Assembly: GCF_024171405.1 (NCBI RefSeq)
Contig: NZ_JALJZT010000002.1
Coordinates: 2,294,001-2,358,000 of the forward strand
Direction: 5' to 3'
Length of the DNA: 64,000 bases
Source of the DNA: Qipengyuania citrea
GTDB taxonomy: Bacteria > Pseudomonadota > Alphaproteobacteria > Sphingomonadales > Sphingomonadaceae
Shown: piece by piece, positions 1-10,395 of the stretch
Layout of the letters: each line of letters starts with the position of its first letter
Numbering within the stretch: the stretch's first letter is position 1
Made by a program: the position numbers and the translations under genes
The notes under the pieces: generated by a model
The model's input: the letters and a program-made list of their open reading frames with translations, nothing else
Databases searched by the model: none
Told to the model about the DNA's origin: nothing

Positions 1-49
1 GCTGCGGATCGCAGGGCCTTTTGGGGCAGCAAACTTGGGGATCGACATT

Positions 50-2272
50 ATGAAAATCACGCTTCGTGCGCTGGCTACCGGCCTGCTGCTGTCTACCTCG
101 GCTGCGGCCCTTGCCCAGCCTGCGCCGATCGTGCTGCCCGGCGCGCCGGGCACTGCCTCGCGGGTGATCGACGAGGATGAGGCGATCCGCCTGTCCGACA
201 CGCGGTTCTCGCCTGCCGACGTCAAGTTCATGCAGGACATGATCGTCCATCATCAGCAGGCGGTCGATCTGGCCGCGCTGGTCGAGGGCCGCAGCAACCA
301 CGCCGATCTGGCGAAGATTGCCGGTCGCATCGATGCGAGCCAGGCGGACGAGATCACCTTCATGCGCGACTGGCTGGCCGAACGCGGACAGCCCGCCGCG
401 GCAATGCACCACGCGGGAATGGACCATTCCGCGCATCACTTGATGATGGGCATGGCGACGCCCGAACAGATGGCCGAACTGGCAACGCTCGAAGGAACCG
501 CGTTCGACCGCATGTTCCTGCAGCTGATGGTACGCCATCACGAGGGCGCGATCGACATGGTCGAGACGCTGCATCGCCAGCCCGGCACTGCCTACGATCC
601 GGTGATGTTCGAATTCAGCAACGATGTGGTCAAGGAACAGAAAGCCGAGATCGACCGGATGAACGGCATCCTCGCGGCGCTGTCGAGCGATCCGCGCGCG
701 AGCCTTGCAGCGGGTTTCCGCGATGCAGAGGAAGCGATCAGCAATCTGCGCCTCGTAACCGCGCTGCCAAAGCCGACCGGCTTTTTCGATCCGGAGAACC
801 CGGCCCAGCTTGCGCCGCTGATCGAAGAGGACGAGGAAACCGAAGACAAGGCAGAACTGGTCGATGCGTCCCGCCCCGATATTCGCGACGAGGAAGACGA
901 GGACGGCCAGCCCCGCTTTGGCGAGCGCGGCTCGCTGCTGAGCTTTGCCAATACCGACATGGCGTTCAGCCGCGACCTGCTGGTGGCGGGCAATTACCAC
1001 GGCTTCAACACCTACCGGCTGGGCGCGGACGGCGCTCCGCAACTGGTCAGTTCGACCGTCTGCCCCGGCGGGCAGGGCGATGTCTCGATCGTCGGCGACC
1101 TCTTGTTGATGAGCGTGCAGGACAGCCGGGCACGCAAAGATTGCGGGCTGCAGGGCATTGCCGACAATGTCAGCGACGAACGGTTTCGCGGCCTCAGGAT
1201 CTTCGACATTTCGGACGCCACCCGCCCGCGCCAGGTCGGGCAGGTACAGACCTGCCGCGGCAGCCATACGCATTCGGTCGTCAGCGCCGATGCGGACCGC
1301 GTGGTGGTCTATAATTCGGGCACCAGCTACGTCCGCGATGGCAAGGAACTGGCGGGCTGTTTCGAAAGCGGCGGCGACAGCACCGCGCTGTTCAGCATCG
1401 ATGTGATCGCGATTCCCGTGGATGATCCGGGCGCCGCGCGGATCGTCGACAGCCCGCGCATCTTCGCGCAGGACGGACAGATCGCGGGCCTGTGGCGCGG
1501 CGGCGACCATGGCGAGGGCACGCAGGATACCCGCGTCACCGATCAGTGCCACGACATCACCGTCTTCCCGGCGCTTAACCTCGCGGCGGGCGCCTGTTCG
1601 GGCAATGGCATCATCCTCGACATTGCCGACCCGCTCAAACCGCAGCGGATCGACGATGTGACCGACCAGGGCTTTGCCTATTGGCACTCGGCCACCTTCA
1701 ACAATGACGGCACCAAAGTGCTGTTCACCGATGAATGGGGCGGCGGCGGGCGACCGCGCTGCCAGGCGGGCGATCCGGTGACCTGGGGCGCCAATGCGAT
1801 TTACGCGATCGAGGATGGCAAGCTCGGCTTCCGCAGCCTCTACAAGCTGCCCGCACCGCAGACCGACAAGGAAAACTGCGTCGCGCATAATGGCTCGATC
1901 ATCCCGGTGCCGGGGCGCGATATCTTCGTCCAGGCATGGTATCAGGGCGGCATTTCGGTGATCGATTTCACCGATGCGGAAAACCCGTTCGAGATCGCCT
2001 ATTTCGACCGCGGGCCGGTCGATGCGGACCAGCTGGTGACCGGCGGCTACTGGTCGGCCTATTGGTACAATGGCCGCATCTACGCGACCGAGATTACCCG
2101 CGGGCTCGATGTCTTCGCGCTCGAGCCAAGCGAGTTCTTGACTGCCGAGGAGATCGCGGCGGCCGAGGCGGCGCAGTACGAAGGCGAGCTGTTCAATCCG
2201 CAGACGCAGACGCAGGTGACCTGGCCGGCAGAAGTCGCCGCGGCGGCGGAGGCTAGCCGTAAGGGCGGTTGA
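50..2272 (+). CDS. Secreted DUF305 protein with C-terminal beta-propeller-like region
   Basis: Start taken at the ATG at 50, not the in-frame TTG at 35: GGGG lies 9 bases upstream and the ATG begins directly with a signal peptide (MKITLRALATG...AALAQP). About 740 residues. Residues ~45-205 form a DUF305 (ferritin-like, metal-associated) domain with two His-pair helices, VHHQQAVDL near 66 and VRHHEGAID near 162, and a Met/His-rich insert between (MHHAGMDHSAHH near 119). A very acidic linker (~265-300) joins this to a ~430-residue C-terminal part with repeated blade-like segments (RGLRIFDISD, GGISVIDFTD, RGLDVFALE), resembling LVIVD-type beta-propellers. Periplasmic location is inferred. The next gene starts 1 base after the stop, so the two are probably co-transcribed. 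No substrate can be named. Confidence 0.8.
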   Translation: MKITLRALATGLLLSTSAAALAQPAPIVLPGAPGTASRVIDEDEAIRLSDTRFSPADVKFMQDMIVHHQQAVDLAALVEGRSNHADLAKIAGRIDASQADEITFMRDWLAERGQPAAAMHHAGMDHSAHHLMMGMATPEQMAELATLEGTAFDRMFLQLMVRHHEGAIDMVETLHRQPGTAYDPVMFEFSNDVVKEQKAEIDRMNGILAALSSDPRASLAAGFRDAEEAISNLRLVTALPKPTGFFDPENPAQLAPLIEEDEETEDKAELVDASRPDIRDEEDEDGQPRFGERGSLLSFANTDMAFSRDLLVAGNYHGFNTYRLGADGAPQLVSSTVCPGGQGDVSIVGDLLLMSVQDSRARKDCGLQGIADNVSDERFRGLRIFDISDATRPRQVGQVQTCRGSHTHSVVSADADRVVVYNSGTSYVRDGKELAGCFESGGDSTALFSIDVIAIPVDDPGAARIVDSPRIFAQDGQIAGLWRGGDHGEGTQDTRVTDQCHDITVFPALNLAAGACSGNGIILDIADPLKPQRIDDVTDQGFAYWHSATFNNDGTKVLFTDEWGGGGRPRCQAGDPVTWGANAIYAIEDGKLGFRSLYKLPAPQTDKENCVAHNGSIIPVPGRDIFVQAWYQGGISVIDFTDAENPFEIAYFDRGPVDADQLVTGGYWSAYWYNGRIYATEITRGLDVFALEPSEFLTAEEIAAAEAAQYEGELFNPQTQTQVTWPAEVAAAAEASRKGG

Positions 2273-2273
2273 G

Positions 2274-3335
2274 ATGGCTATCGATCAGCGAAGCGGCGCC
2301 CGCTCCCGCAGCCGGACGATCGGGGCGAGGCTGCTCATCGGGCTGCTCGCGCTGCTCGCCATCGCAGCGCTGATATCGCTGCTCGATACCAACCGCGGTT
2401 CGGTGCGCATGCTCGACATGCTGCGCGAGCCGTCGGTCTATCTGGCTGCCGCGCTGGCGGTGGTGGGCCTGATCCTGTCGCACAGGCGGGCCGTGGTGCT
2501 GGGTCTCGCGGCGATCACCATCGGCATCAATATGTGGCGTTTGTGGCCCTATACTTTCCTCGCCACTGCGCAGGTTCCCCTGCCCGACGAGGTCGACGGG
2601 ATGAGCTGCGCGCGGCTGCTGTCGTTCAACGTGCTGCAGGACAACGACCGCTATGGAGACACCGCGAAGCTGATCGAGCGGGTCGATCCCGATATCCTGT
2701 TGCTGATGGAAACTCACCAGCCGTGGCTCGACGCGCTCGAGCCGCAATTGGCGCGCTATGGCTATCGGCTCGACCGGCCGCTCGACAACAAATACGGCAT
2801 GGCCTTCGCCACCCGGCTGACCGTCGACCGCGCCGAAATGGTCGCCAACACCAGTTCGAACACGCCGACGCTCTATGCCACCCTGCGCATGGACGGTGGC
2901 GCGCGGTTCGAACTGATCGGCCTGCATCCGCGCCCGCCGCTGCCGGGGCAATCGACCGAGAGCCGCGATGCGAATATCGCGCAGGCGGGTGCGCGCACAC
3001 CCGACGGCCTTTCGAACGTGCTCGCGATTGGGGATTTCAACGATGTCCCGTGGTCCAAAACCACGACGCGCTTTGCCCGCGAAGGCGGCTACCGCGATCC
3101 GCGCGCGGGCCGTGGCAGCTTCGCGACCTTCCCCGCCGACTATGCCTGGGTCGGCTGGCCGCTCGACCAGATCTTCGTCAAGGACGGGGTGAAGGTGGAA
3201 GAACTCGTGATCGGCGACGATGTCGGTTCAGATCACCTCCCGCTGATCGCACGGGTCTGCGTCGATCCGATGTCCGCCGATGCCGATATCGAAGGACTTT
3301 TCGCGCCGGAAACCCCCGCCGCACAAGGGCTATAG
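2274..3335 (+). CDS. Membrane-anchored endonuclease/exonuclease/phosphatase family protein
   Basis: 353 residues. The N-terminal ~100 residues hold three hydrophobic segments, like YafD-type members. The rest is an EEP (DNase I-like) hydrolase domain: LLSFNVLQDN at its start, LLMETHQPW (metal-binding Glu), GLHPRPP (His), AIGDFNDVPWS (Asp/Asn pair) and a closing GSDHLPL (catalytic Asp-His). All key positions of the fold are present, so a phosphodiesterase or phosphatase acting at the membrane is likely; the substrate is unknown. It starts 1 base after the preceding DUF305 gene and ends before a strong shared hairpin terminator. Confidence 0.8.
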   Translation: MAIDQRSGARSRSRTIGARLLIGLLALLAIAALISLLDTNRGSVRMLDMLREPSVYLAAALAVVGLILSHRRAVVLGLAAITIGINMWRLWPYTFLATAQVPLPDEVDGMSCARLLSFNVLQDNDRYGDTAKLIERVDPDILLLMETHQPWLDALEPQLARYGYRLDRPLDNKYGMAFATRLTVDRAEMVANTSSNTPTLYATLRMDGGARFELIGLHPRPPLPGQSTESRDANIAQAGARTPDGLSNVLAIGDFNDVPWSKTTTRFAREGGYRDPRAGRGSFATFPADYAWVGWPLDQIFVKDGVKVEELVIGDDVGSDHLPLIARVCVDPMSADADIEGLFAPETPAAQGL

Positions 3336-3370
3336 GACGCACTTTCTCCAGCGCGCGGTGACCCAATAAA

Positions 3371-3405
3371 AAGGCCCGGCAGGATCGCTCCTGCCGGGCC
3401 TCTTC
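3371..3405. terminator. Bidirectional intrinsic terminator between EEP gene and groEL
   Basis: A perfect 13-bp stem (3372-3384 with 3389-3401, loop TCGC) lies between two convergent genes. Read on the minus strand it is followed by TTTTATTGGG, a good terminator for groESL. On the plus strand the T-tract is weaker (CTTCATG), so plus-strand use is less sure. Confidence 0.85.
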
Positions 3406-3432
3406 ATGTGACCTGTCGGTCGGGGGCGGGGC

Positions 3433-5121
<1,689 letters not shown>

Positions 5122-5135
5122 TCAGGATCCGGCGA

Positions 5136-5423
5136 TCAGCCGATGATCCCCATGATGTCGCTTTCCTTCATGATCAGCAGGTCTTCGCCATCGAGCTTGA
5201 CCTCGGTGCCCGACCACTTGCCGAACAAGACGCGGTCGCCGGCCTTGACGTCGAGCGGGGTGACCGTGCCGTCTTCCGCCTTGGCACCCGAACCGACAGC
5301 GACGATTTCGCCTTCGCTCGGCTTTTCCTGGGCGCTGTCGGGAATGATGATCCCGCCGGCGGTCTTTTCTTCGGCTTCGATGCGACGGACCAGTACGCGG
5401 TCGTGCAGCGGACGAAATGCCAT
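5136..5423 (-). CDS. groES: Co-chaperonin GroES (10 kDa)
   Basis: 95 residues, exactly the family length, starting [14 protein letters not shown] at the ATG complementary to 5421-5423. A longer open frame continues upstream but has no GroES homology and would cross the CIRCE operator. The mobile loop ([21 protein letters not shown]) and the roof/C-terminal [13 protein letters not shown] are intact. It caps the GroEL ring. First gene of groES-groEL. Confidence 0.98.
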   Translation of the reverse strand: MAFRPLHDRVLVRRIEAEEKTAGGIIIPDSAQEKPSEGEIVAVGSGAKAEDGTVTPLDVKAGDRVLFGKWSGTEVKLDGEDLLIMKESDIMGIIG

Positions 5424-5459
5424 GATGATGACCTCTCTTCTAAGAGTGAAAAAGGGATG

Positions 5460-5486
5460 TTGGCACTCACTCGGTGAGAGTGCCAG
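5460..5486 (-). promoter_or_regulatory. CIRCE operator (HrcA binding site) upstream of groES
   Basis: TTGGCACTC (5460-5468), a 9-base spacer, then GAGTGCCAG (5478-5486). This matches the CIRCE layout TTAGCACTC-N9-GAGTGCTAA with exact spacer length and 8 of 9 paired positions. It lies 37 bases before the groES start codon. CIRCE is bound by the heat-shock repressor HrcA; hrcA is not in this window. Confidence 0.92.
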
Positions 5487-5493
5487 CACGGGG

Positions 5494-5522
5494 CATTTGG
5501 GTGCGCGGCTTGGCAGAGTCAA
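5494..5522 (-). promoter_or_regulatory. Candidate sigma-70 promoter of groESL
   Basis: On the minus strand TTGACT (5522-5517), a 17-base spacer, then CAAATG (5499-5494). The -35 is close to consensus and the -10 is poor. It ends 7 bases before the CIRCE element, so transcription would begin at or inside the operator, the arrangement expected for HrcA repression. Confidence 0.5.
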
Positions 5523-5649
5523 CGGGTCGGCGAGCAAAAAATGAACTCTTGCGCCAGTGCTGCGTTGGGGGTGGCGAAGCGGGTGGACCAATCCCCGGTG
5601 GGCCCACCCCGATCGATATGAAAATGCCGCGATAAAGGGCTGCCCACGA

Positions 5650-6483
5650 ATGACGACCGACCAAGCCATTTCCGCACTGACCATTCCCGAACAGATCTGG
5701 CTTTGGCTGCGGCTGCACATGATGGACATCGCGGGCGCTTTCGCGGTGCTGGTCATCGGCCTGCTGCTTGCCGGGATACTTTCGCGCTGGGCGGAACGGG
5801 CGATGACGCGCTCGCCGCGGTTCGAGCCGACCGTGGCCAACTTCCTCTCGAGCATCGTGAAATACGCTCTGTGGGCGGTGGTGCTGGTCACCGTGCTCGC
5901 GCAGTTCGGAGTGGAAACCACCAGCATCCTCGCCGCGCTCGGCGGCATGGCGCTTGCGATCGGCCTCGCGTTGCAGGGCACGCTCAGCAATGTTGCTTCC
6001 GGGGTGATGATCCTCGTCCAGAAGCCGTTCAAGGTGGGCGAGGCGATCTCCGCCGGATCGGTGACCGGCACGGTCCAGCAGATCGGGCTGTTTACGACCG
6101 AACTCAAGCAGTTCGACGGCCTGTTCGTGATGGTGCCCAATTCGCAGCTGTGGAACCAGGCGATCGTCAACTTCCACCGGCATCCGAACCGCCGGCTCGA
6201 ACTGGTCGTGGGCATTGCCTATGGCGACAGCATGCTGCGCGCGCGAGAGGAGCTGTTGAAGCTGGCACTGACCGACGAGCGTGTGTTGTCCGAACCCGAG
6301 GCGGTCACCTTCGTCAGCTCGCTCGATGACAGCTCGGTCGGGATCGGCCTGCGCGTGTGGTGCAGCACCTCCGACTATCTCGGCCTGTCATGGGATCTCA
6401 CCGAAGCGGTCAAGGCGCGCTTCGACGATGTCGGCATTTCCATCCCGTTCCCGCAGCGCGAGGTGGTGCAGCGCGCCGCCTGA
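5650..6483 (+). CDS. Small-conductance mechanosensitive channel, MscS family
   Basis: 277 residues from the ATG at 5650. The open frame reaches back to 5557 but that part is unlike the family and runs toward the groES control region. Three transmembrane segments (~15-125) are followed by the pore-lining TM3/beta signature ([29 protein letters not shown]) and the cytoplasmic beta and alpha/beta vestibule ending near the C-terminus. The short form matches E. coli MscS. It releases solutes through the inner membrane during hypo-osmotic shock. Divergent from groES; convergent with the MATE gene, which ends 2 bases away. Confidence 0.93.
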   Translation: MTTDQAISALTIPEQIWLWLRLHMMDIAGAFAVLVIGLLLAGILSRWAERAMTRSPRFEPTVANFLSSIVKYALWAVVLVTVLAQFGVETTSILAALGGMALAIGLALQGTLSNVASGVMILVQKPFKVGEAISAGSVTGTVQQIGLFTTELKQFDGLFVMVPNSQLWNQAIVNFHRHPNRRLELVVGIAYGDSMLRAREELLKLALTDERVLSEPEAVTFVSSLDDSSVGIGLRVWCSTSDYLGLSWDLTEAVKARFDDVGISIPFPQREVVQRAA

Positions 6484-6484
6484 G

Positions 6485-7897
6485 CTATGCGTTAAGCGGG
6501 TGGCGGGTCAGCCCCAGCGCCTCGCGCCGGTGCCAGCGCCAGCCGAGCAGTGCGGCGGCCACGGTCAGCCCGGTCGCCAGCCCGATCCACACGCCGATCC
6601 CCGCCAGCGGGGTGTAGAAGCCCAGCACCAGCGCGGTGCCGATCCCCGGGACCCAATAGGCGAAGGCGGCGATCCACATCGGGATGCGGGTATCCTGCAA
6701 TCCGCGCAGCGCGCCTGCGGCGACCGCCTGCATCCCGTCGAACAGCTGGAAGGCCGCGGCGATGACGATATACTGCAACGCGAAGCCTACCAGCACGGCA
6801 TTCTTCGGGTCCCACGGATCGACATAGATCGCGATCAGCGGCTTGGGGATCACCACCATCGCCAGCGCGGTGAGCGCCATGAAACCGGTGCCGACGATGA
6901 TCGCGGTCCATCCCGCGCGCTTGACCCCCTCGGGATCGCGCGCGCCATAGAAATAGCCCACCCGGATCGTCGCCGCCTGGCCAACGCCGAAGGGCACCTG
7001 GAACGCCAGCGCCGCGATCTGCAGCGCCACCGTGTGCGCCGCCAGCTCGCTCGCACCGATATTGCCCATCAGGAAAGCGGCCGCGCCGAAGATGCCTGCC
7101 TCGGCGGTAATGGTCAGCGCGATCGGCGTGCCCACGCGGACGATGTGCATGAAGCGCGCCCAGTCGGGCGACCACCAGCGTCCGAACACGCGGTAGCGGT
7201 GCAGTTTGGGGTCCAGCCGGATCGCGACGACATATGCCGCAAGCGTGGTCAGAGTGGTGAAGATCGTCGCGACCGCGGCGCCCTGCAGCCCCAACTCGGG
7301 CGCGCCCAGATTGCCGAAGATGAAAGCGTAATTGGCCAGCGCATTGACGAAGATGCCGCCCGCAGTGATCGCTGTGGCGAAGATCGGCCGGTCGAGCGTG
7401 GAGACGAAGCTGCGCAGCACATTGCAGAACAGCATCGGCACCAGGCTGAGCACCAGCAGCGAGTTGTATTCGATCGCCATCGCGATGATCTGCGGTTCCT
7501 GCCCGGTAACCTGCATCAGCGGGCCGAGCAAAAGGCACAGGCCGATCCCGGCCACGCCCGAAAACAGCGCCAGCCACAGCGCCATGCGGACCGTCCGCCG
7601 GACCGAGCGCAGCGCCGGGGCACGTTCGCCCAGCTCGGCAGCTGCCACCGGCGCCACCGCCCCGGTCAGGCCCGACAGCGCCCATAGCACCAGGCCGAAC
7701 AGCGCGATCGCCAGCGCCGAGGCAGCGAGCTGGTCCTCGCCCAGCCGCGCGATGAAGATCACGTCGATCGCATAGGTCAGCATCTGCAACAGGTTTGCCG
7801 CCGCCAGCGGCCAGCTCAGCCGCAGCGTCGCGCGCAGCTCGGTGCGCCAGCCATCACCGCCAGGAGGCGTGGGCTCCATGGCGGTTGCGATCGACAT
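6485..7897 (-). CDS. MATE family efflux transporter
   Basis: About 470 residues from the ATG at 7897 (MSIATAMEP...); a second ATG at 7879 is equally possible and neither has a clear ribosome site. About twelve hydrophobic segments in two related halves. The N-terminal MatE pattern is visible (LRLSWPLAAANLLQMLTYAI, then VIFIARLGEDQLAASALA). These inner-membrane proteins export cationic or multidrug compounds using an H+ or Na+ gradient; the substrate cannot be read from the sequence. Its 3' end abuts mscS tail to tail. Confidence 0.9.
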   Translation of the reverse strand: MSIATAMEPTPPGGDGWRTELRATLRLSWPLAAANLLQMLTYAIDVIFIARLGEDQLAASALAIALFGLVLWALSGLTGAVAPVAAAELGERAPALRSVRRTVRMALWLALFSGVAGIGLCLLLGPLMQVTGQEPQIIAMAIEYNSLLVLSLVPMLFCNVLRSFVSTLDRPIFATAITAGGIFVNALANYAFIFGNLGAPELGLQGAAVATIFTTLTTLAAYVVAIRLDPKLHRYRVFGRWWSPDWARFMHIVRVGTPIALTITAEAGIFGAAAFLMGNIGASELAAHTVALQIAALAFQVPFGVGQAATIRVGYFYGARDPEGVKRAGWTAIIVGTGFMALTALAMVVIPKPLIAIYVDPWDPKNAVLVGFALQYIVIAAAFQLFDGMQAVAAGALRGLQDTRIPMWIAAFAYWVPGIGTALVLGFYTPLAGIGVWIGLATGLTVAAALLGWRWHRREALGLTRHPLNA

Positions 7898-8035
7898 GCA
7901 GCCGGACCGGATAGGGCAGGATAGTGCCCGGACCAACCCCGTGCATTTGATGAAACCGCTTTCCCCCGGAAGGCGAGGCCCGGAGGGCACACTCTTTGCG
8001 ATGCGGCATGGCCACGCAAAGAGAGATATGAGCTG

Positions 8036-8902
8036 TTAGTCCCCGCGTGGATCCGTGGCAGGATCGATGTCCGCCGTCATTTCGGCCACAATCCGGCTGA
8101 CCTGTTCACGGCCGGTTGCGTTGCCACGGCTCGCATAGAGTCCGCGCAGCAGTGCCAGATCGTAATCGGTCAGGCCAAACCGCGCGGATTCGTCGCGCTT
8201 GGTGTCGAACATCGCGAGGATCGAACTCTTGGGCCACGGTCCCTCCATGTCGGGCGCGGCGAGCGAGACCATCGCAAGATAATCGGCCAGCTCGCCGATC
8301 TGAAAGTCTCCGATCTGTTCGTGGTCGACAATTACAACCAATATCTGGAAATTGGCCTGACTCGAGTGGCTGAGGCGGGAATTCGGCAAGGCGCAGCCTT
8401 CGCTACAGAAATTGGTGACAGTCAGCCAGCGAACCGGTCGGTGGGTTTCGCGAAACTGTTGCCATTTGGCATAGCCATCCTGTCTCAAGAGGACGCGCTT
8501 GCGATCGGTCAGCGATATGGCGAGTTCACCTGCCCCAAGCGAAAAGGCGATCAGCATGGTGGTATTGCACTCGCCGTCGGCCACGCGAAGCCCGACATCG
8601 CTGGCCAGGCTGGTGATCCGTTCACGAATAAAGCGCGCTTCAGCGTCGCGTACGCCGGTGATCTTGGGGCAAACACGGGCGTTCCACCGGGCGAGCTGGT
8701 CCGTCTTTGCCGGTTCCAGAACCTGCTCGGCAAAGCGTCTGAGAGCTCTGACACCCTCCGCGGTCTTCACTCGATTTCCGCTAACAACGATCTGCTCTCT
8801 ATCGGGTTGATTTGAAGCGGGTTCGATATCACCGGGCGTCTGCGCAACCGCTACGACCGAAGTAAAAAGCAGTGCGATTAGGAGACCCGGATGAACAATC
8901 AT
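8036..8902 (-). CDS. Hypothetical exported protein
   Basis: 288 residues with an N-terminal signal peptide (MIVHPGLLIALLFTSVVAVAQ). A segment just after it (EQIVVSGNRV) resembles the start of TonB-receptor plugs, but there is no barrel. The mature part contains scattered Cys (RVCPKITG, GECNTTM, FCSEGC) and ends with an Asp-rich tail. I do not recognise a family with certainty; such proteins recur in sphingomonads. Base composition looks less GC-rich than its neighbours, which could mean recent acquisition. Stands alone between the MATE gene and rplL. Confidence 0.7.
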   Translation of the reverse strand: MIVHPGLLIALLFTSVVAVAQTPGDIEPASNQPDREQIVVSGNRVKTAEGVRALRRFAEQVLEPAKTDQLARWNARVCPKITGVRDAEARFIRERITSLASDVGLRVADGECNTTMLIAFSLGAGELAISLTDRKRVLLRQDGYAKWQQFRETHRPVRWLTVTNFCSEGCALPNSRLSHSSQANFQILVVIVDHEQIGDFQIGELADYLAMVSLAAPDMEGPWPKSSILAMFDTKRDESARFGLTDYDLALLRGLYASRGNATGREQVSRIVAEMTADIDPATDPRGD

Positions 8903-9047
8903 CCACGAAGTATATTGCGGTAACTGCCCGAGTCAAAGTCTCCAAACCCGACTGCGGTTATTGAGATTGCTGCGGGATGATGGACAACTTCGAGCTACCC
9001 GATCCATTTGCATTGCACGTTTTCTGCCGGGCGCTCCGCCCGTCGAC

Positions 9048-9079
9048 AAAAAAGGGCGGCGCCTTGCGGCACCGCCCTT
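9048..9079 (-). terminator. Intrinsic terminator of rplJL
   Basis: A 12-position stem (9052-9063 with 9068-9079, one mismatch, loop TTGC) is followed on the minus strand by TTTTTT (9053-9048). It lies about 50 bases after the rplL stop codon. Confidence 0.88.
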
Positions 9080-9130
9080 CCGTGATCTCGCACGCGAGAT
9101 CGAAGCGTAAGCGCCCAAACGGGCAGTAGC

Positions 9131-9505
9131 TTACTTGAGCTCGACGGTACCGCCGGCTGCTTCGATCTTGCCCTTGATTTCTTCGGCTTCTGCCTTGTTG
9201 ACGCCTTCCTTGACGGGCTTGGGCGCACCTTCGACGAGAGCCTTGGCTTCCGAGAGGCCCAGACCGGTGATGGCGCGGACTTCCTTGATGACCTGGATCT
9301 TCTTGCCACCGTCGCCGGTCAGGACGACATCGAATTCGTCCTTTTCTTCGGCTGCGGGGGCATCGCCGCCGCCGGCGGGGCCAGCAACAGCAACAGCAGC
9401 AGCGGCGCTCACGCCCCACTCTTCTTCAAGTGCCTTGGCAAGCTCAGCGGCTTCCATGACGGTCAGCTTCGACAGTTCTTCAACAAGCTTGGCGATATCG
9501 GCCAT
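9131..9505 (-). CDS. rplL: 50S ribosomal protein L7/L12
   Basis: 124 residues, normal length. The N-terminal dimerisation part ([20 protein letters not shown]), Ala/Gly-rich hinge and C-terminal factor-binding domain ([20 protein letters not shown], then [12 protein letters not shown]) are all present. Forms the flexible ribosomal stalk with L10 and recruits translation GTPases. Follows rplJ on the same strand 83 bases downstream. Confidence 0.99.
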   Translation of the reverse strand: MADIAKLVEELSKLTVMEAAELAKALEEEWGVSAAAAVAVAGPAGGGDAPAAEEKDEFDVVLTGDGGKKIQVIKEVRAITGLGLSEAKALVEGAPKPVKEGVNKAEAEEIKGKIEAAGGTVELK

Positions 9506-9588
9506 GATGTTTCACTCCAAATATAAGGCCGGGGTGTCCTGATGGACGAATGCCCCGATGAATGTGTGTTCGTACGTCGAACCGGCTC

Positions 9589-10104
9589 TTACGCGGCTTC
9601 CTTGGCGCCATAAGCGCCAACAACGCGTGCGAGCATCGACGTGGGTTCCTTGATCGTGCGGACAACCTTGGTTGCCGGCGCGTTGAGGAGGCCCACGATA
9701 GTGCCACGAAGTTCGTCGAGGCTGGGCATCGAGGCAAGCGCCCGAACCCCTGCTTCGTCGAGCTTCTGCGCGCCCATCGAACCACCGACGATTTCAATCT
9801 TGTCGGTAGTCTTGGCGAACTCCACCACGGCTTTCGCCGCAGCAACCGGATCCTCGGAATAACCAAGGGCGGTCGGACCGGTCAGGTACTCTTCGAGACC
9901 TGTGTAGTCGGTGTCCTTCAGGGCGAGCTTGGCGAGACGGTTCTTGGCAACCTTGTAGGACGCACCGGCTTCACGCATCTTCGTACGCAGTTCGGTGGAC
10001 TGATCCACCGTAAGCCCCAGATTGCGGGTGACGACCACCACGCCGGACTGGGCGAAGACTTCGTTGAGCTGGGCGACCGCATCGGTTTTCTGCGAACGAT
10101 CCAT
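9589..10104 (-). CDS. rplJ: 50S ribosomal protein L10
   Basis: 171 residues from the ATG at 10104 (MDRSQKTDAVAQLNEVF). This start is decided by AAGGAG at 10116-10111, six bases upstream; the upstream in-frame ATG at 10128 lacks such a site and adds residues not typical of L10. L10 anchors L7/L12 to 23S rRNA and in many bacteria represses its own mRNA through the leader. rplK and rplA, usual upstream partners, are not in the window. rpoB, the usual downstream partner, is 2.2 kb away on the other strand. Confidence 0.98.
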   Translation of the reverse strand: MDRSQKTDAVAQLNEVFAQSGVVVVTRNLGLTVDQSTELRTKMREAGASYKVAKNRLAKLALKDTDYTGLEEYLTGPTALGYSEDPVAAAKAVVEFAKTTDKIEIVGGSMGAQKLDEAGVRALASMPSLDELRGTIVGLLNAPATKVVRTIKEPTSMLARVVGAYGAKEAA

Positions 10105-10276
10105 GCCATACTCCTTCACTATGGCCACGCCGGGAAAACCCGCCGCGACCGGCTACGTTTGTCCGCCCCGGCGAACCGGAACGGGCGAGTCCGTTGATGG
10201 GGAAGGAGTGCGCCTGGTGGCGCGAAACGGTGCCGAAGCACCGGAAATCTCTGTCCCCGCCTAGGCTGGAAATTAA

Positions 10277-10296
10277 GAAGGCGCCAATTCGCCTTC
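10277..10296 (-). promoter_or_regulatory. Hairpin in the rplJ leader, possible part of an L10 leader RNA
   Basis: GAAGGCG (10277-10283) and CGCCTTC (10290-10296) form a perfect 7-bp stem with a 6-base loop inside the ~280-base region ahead of rplJ. L10 leader RNAs bind the L10-L7/L12 complex and sit in this position in other bacteria. The match is by position and structure only. Confidence 0.35.
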
Positions 10297-10357
10297 ACCA
10301 ACTGTCTCGGACGGATGAACGGGCGGAATCGAAAGAGACCCGCCGTTCGACCGCGGG

Positions 10358-10385
10358 CCTCTAAGGATTTGGGCGATTCTGTCAA
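10358..10385 (-). promoter_or_regulatory. Candidate promoter for rplJL
   Basis: A consensus TTGACA on the minus strand (10385-10380), 16 bases, then TAGAGG (10363-10358). The -35 is perfect and the -10 weak. It sits about 250 bases before rplJ, right after the end of the upstream membrane-protein gene, so rplJL would start its own transcript. Confidence 0.35.
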
Positions 10386-10395
10386 GCGTCTGGCG

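Noticed and set aside
5424-6215. Upstream extension of the groES frame (about 264 more residues)
   Set aside because: GroES is complete from 5423 at its exact family length, and the extension runs through the promoter and antisense to mscS.
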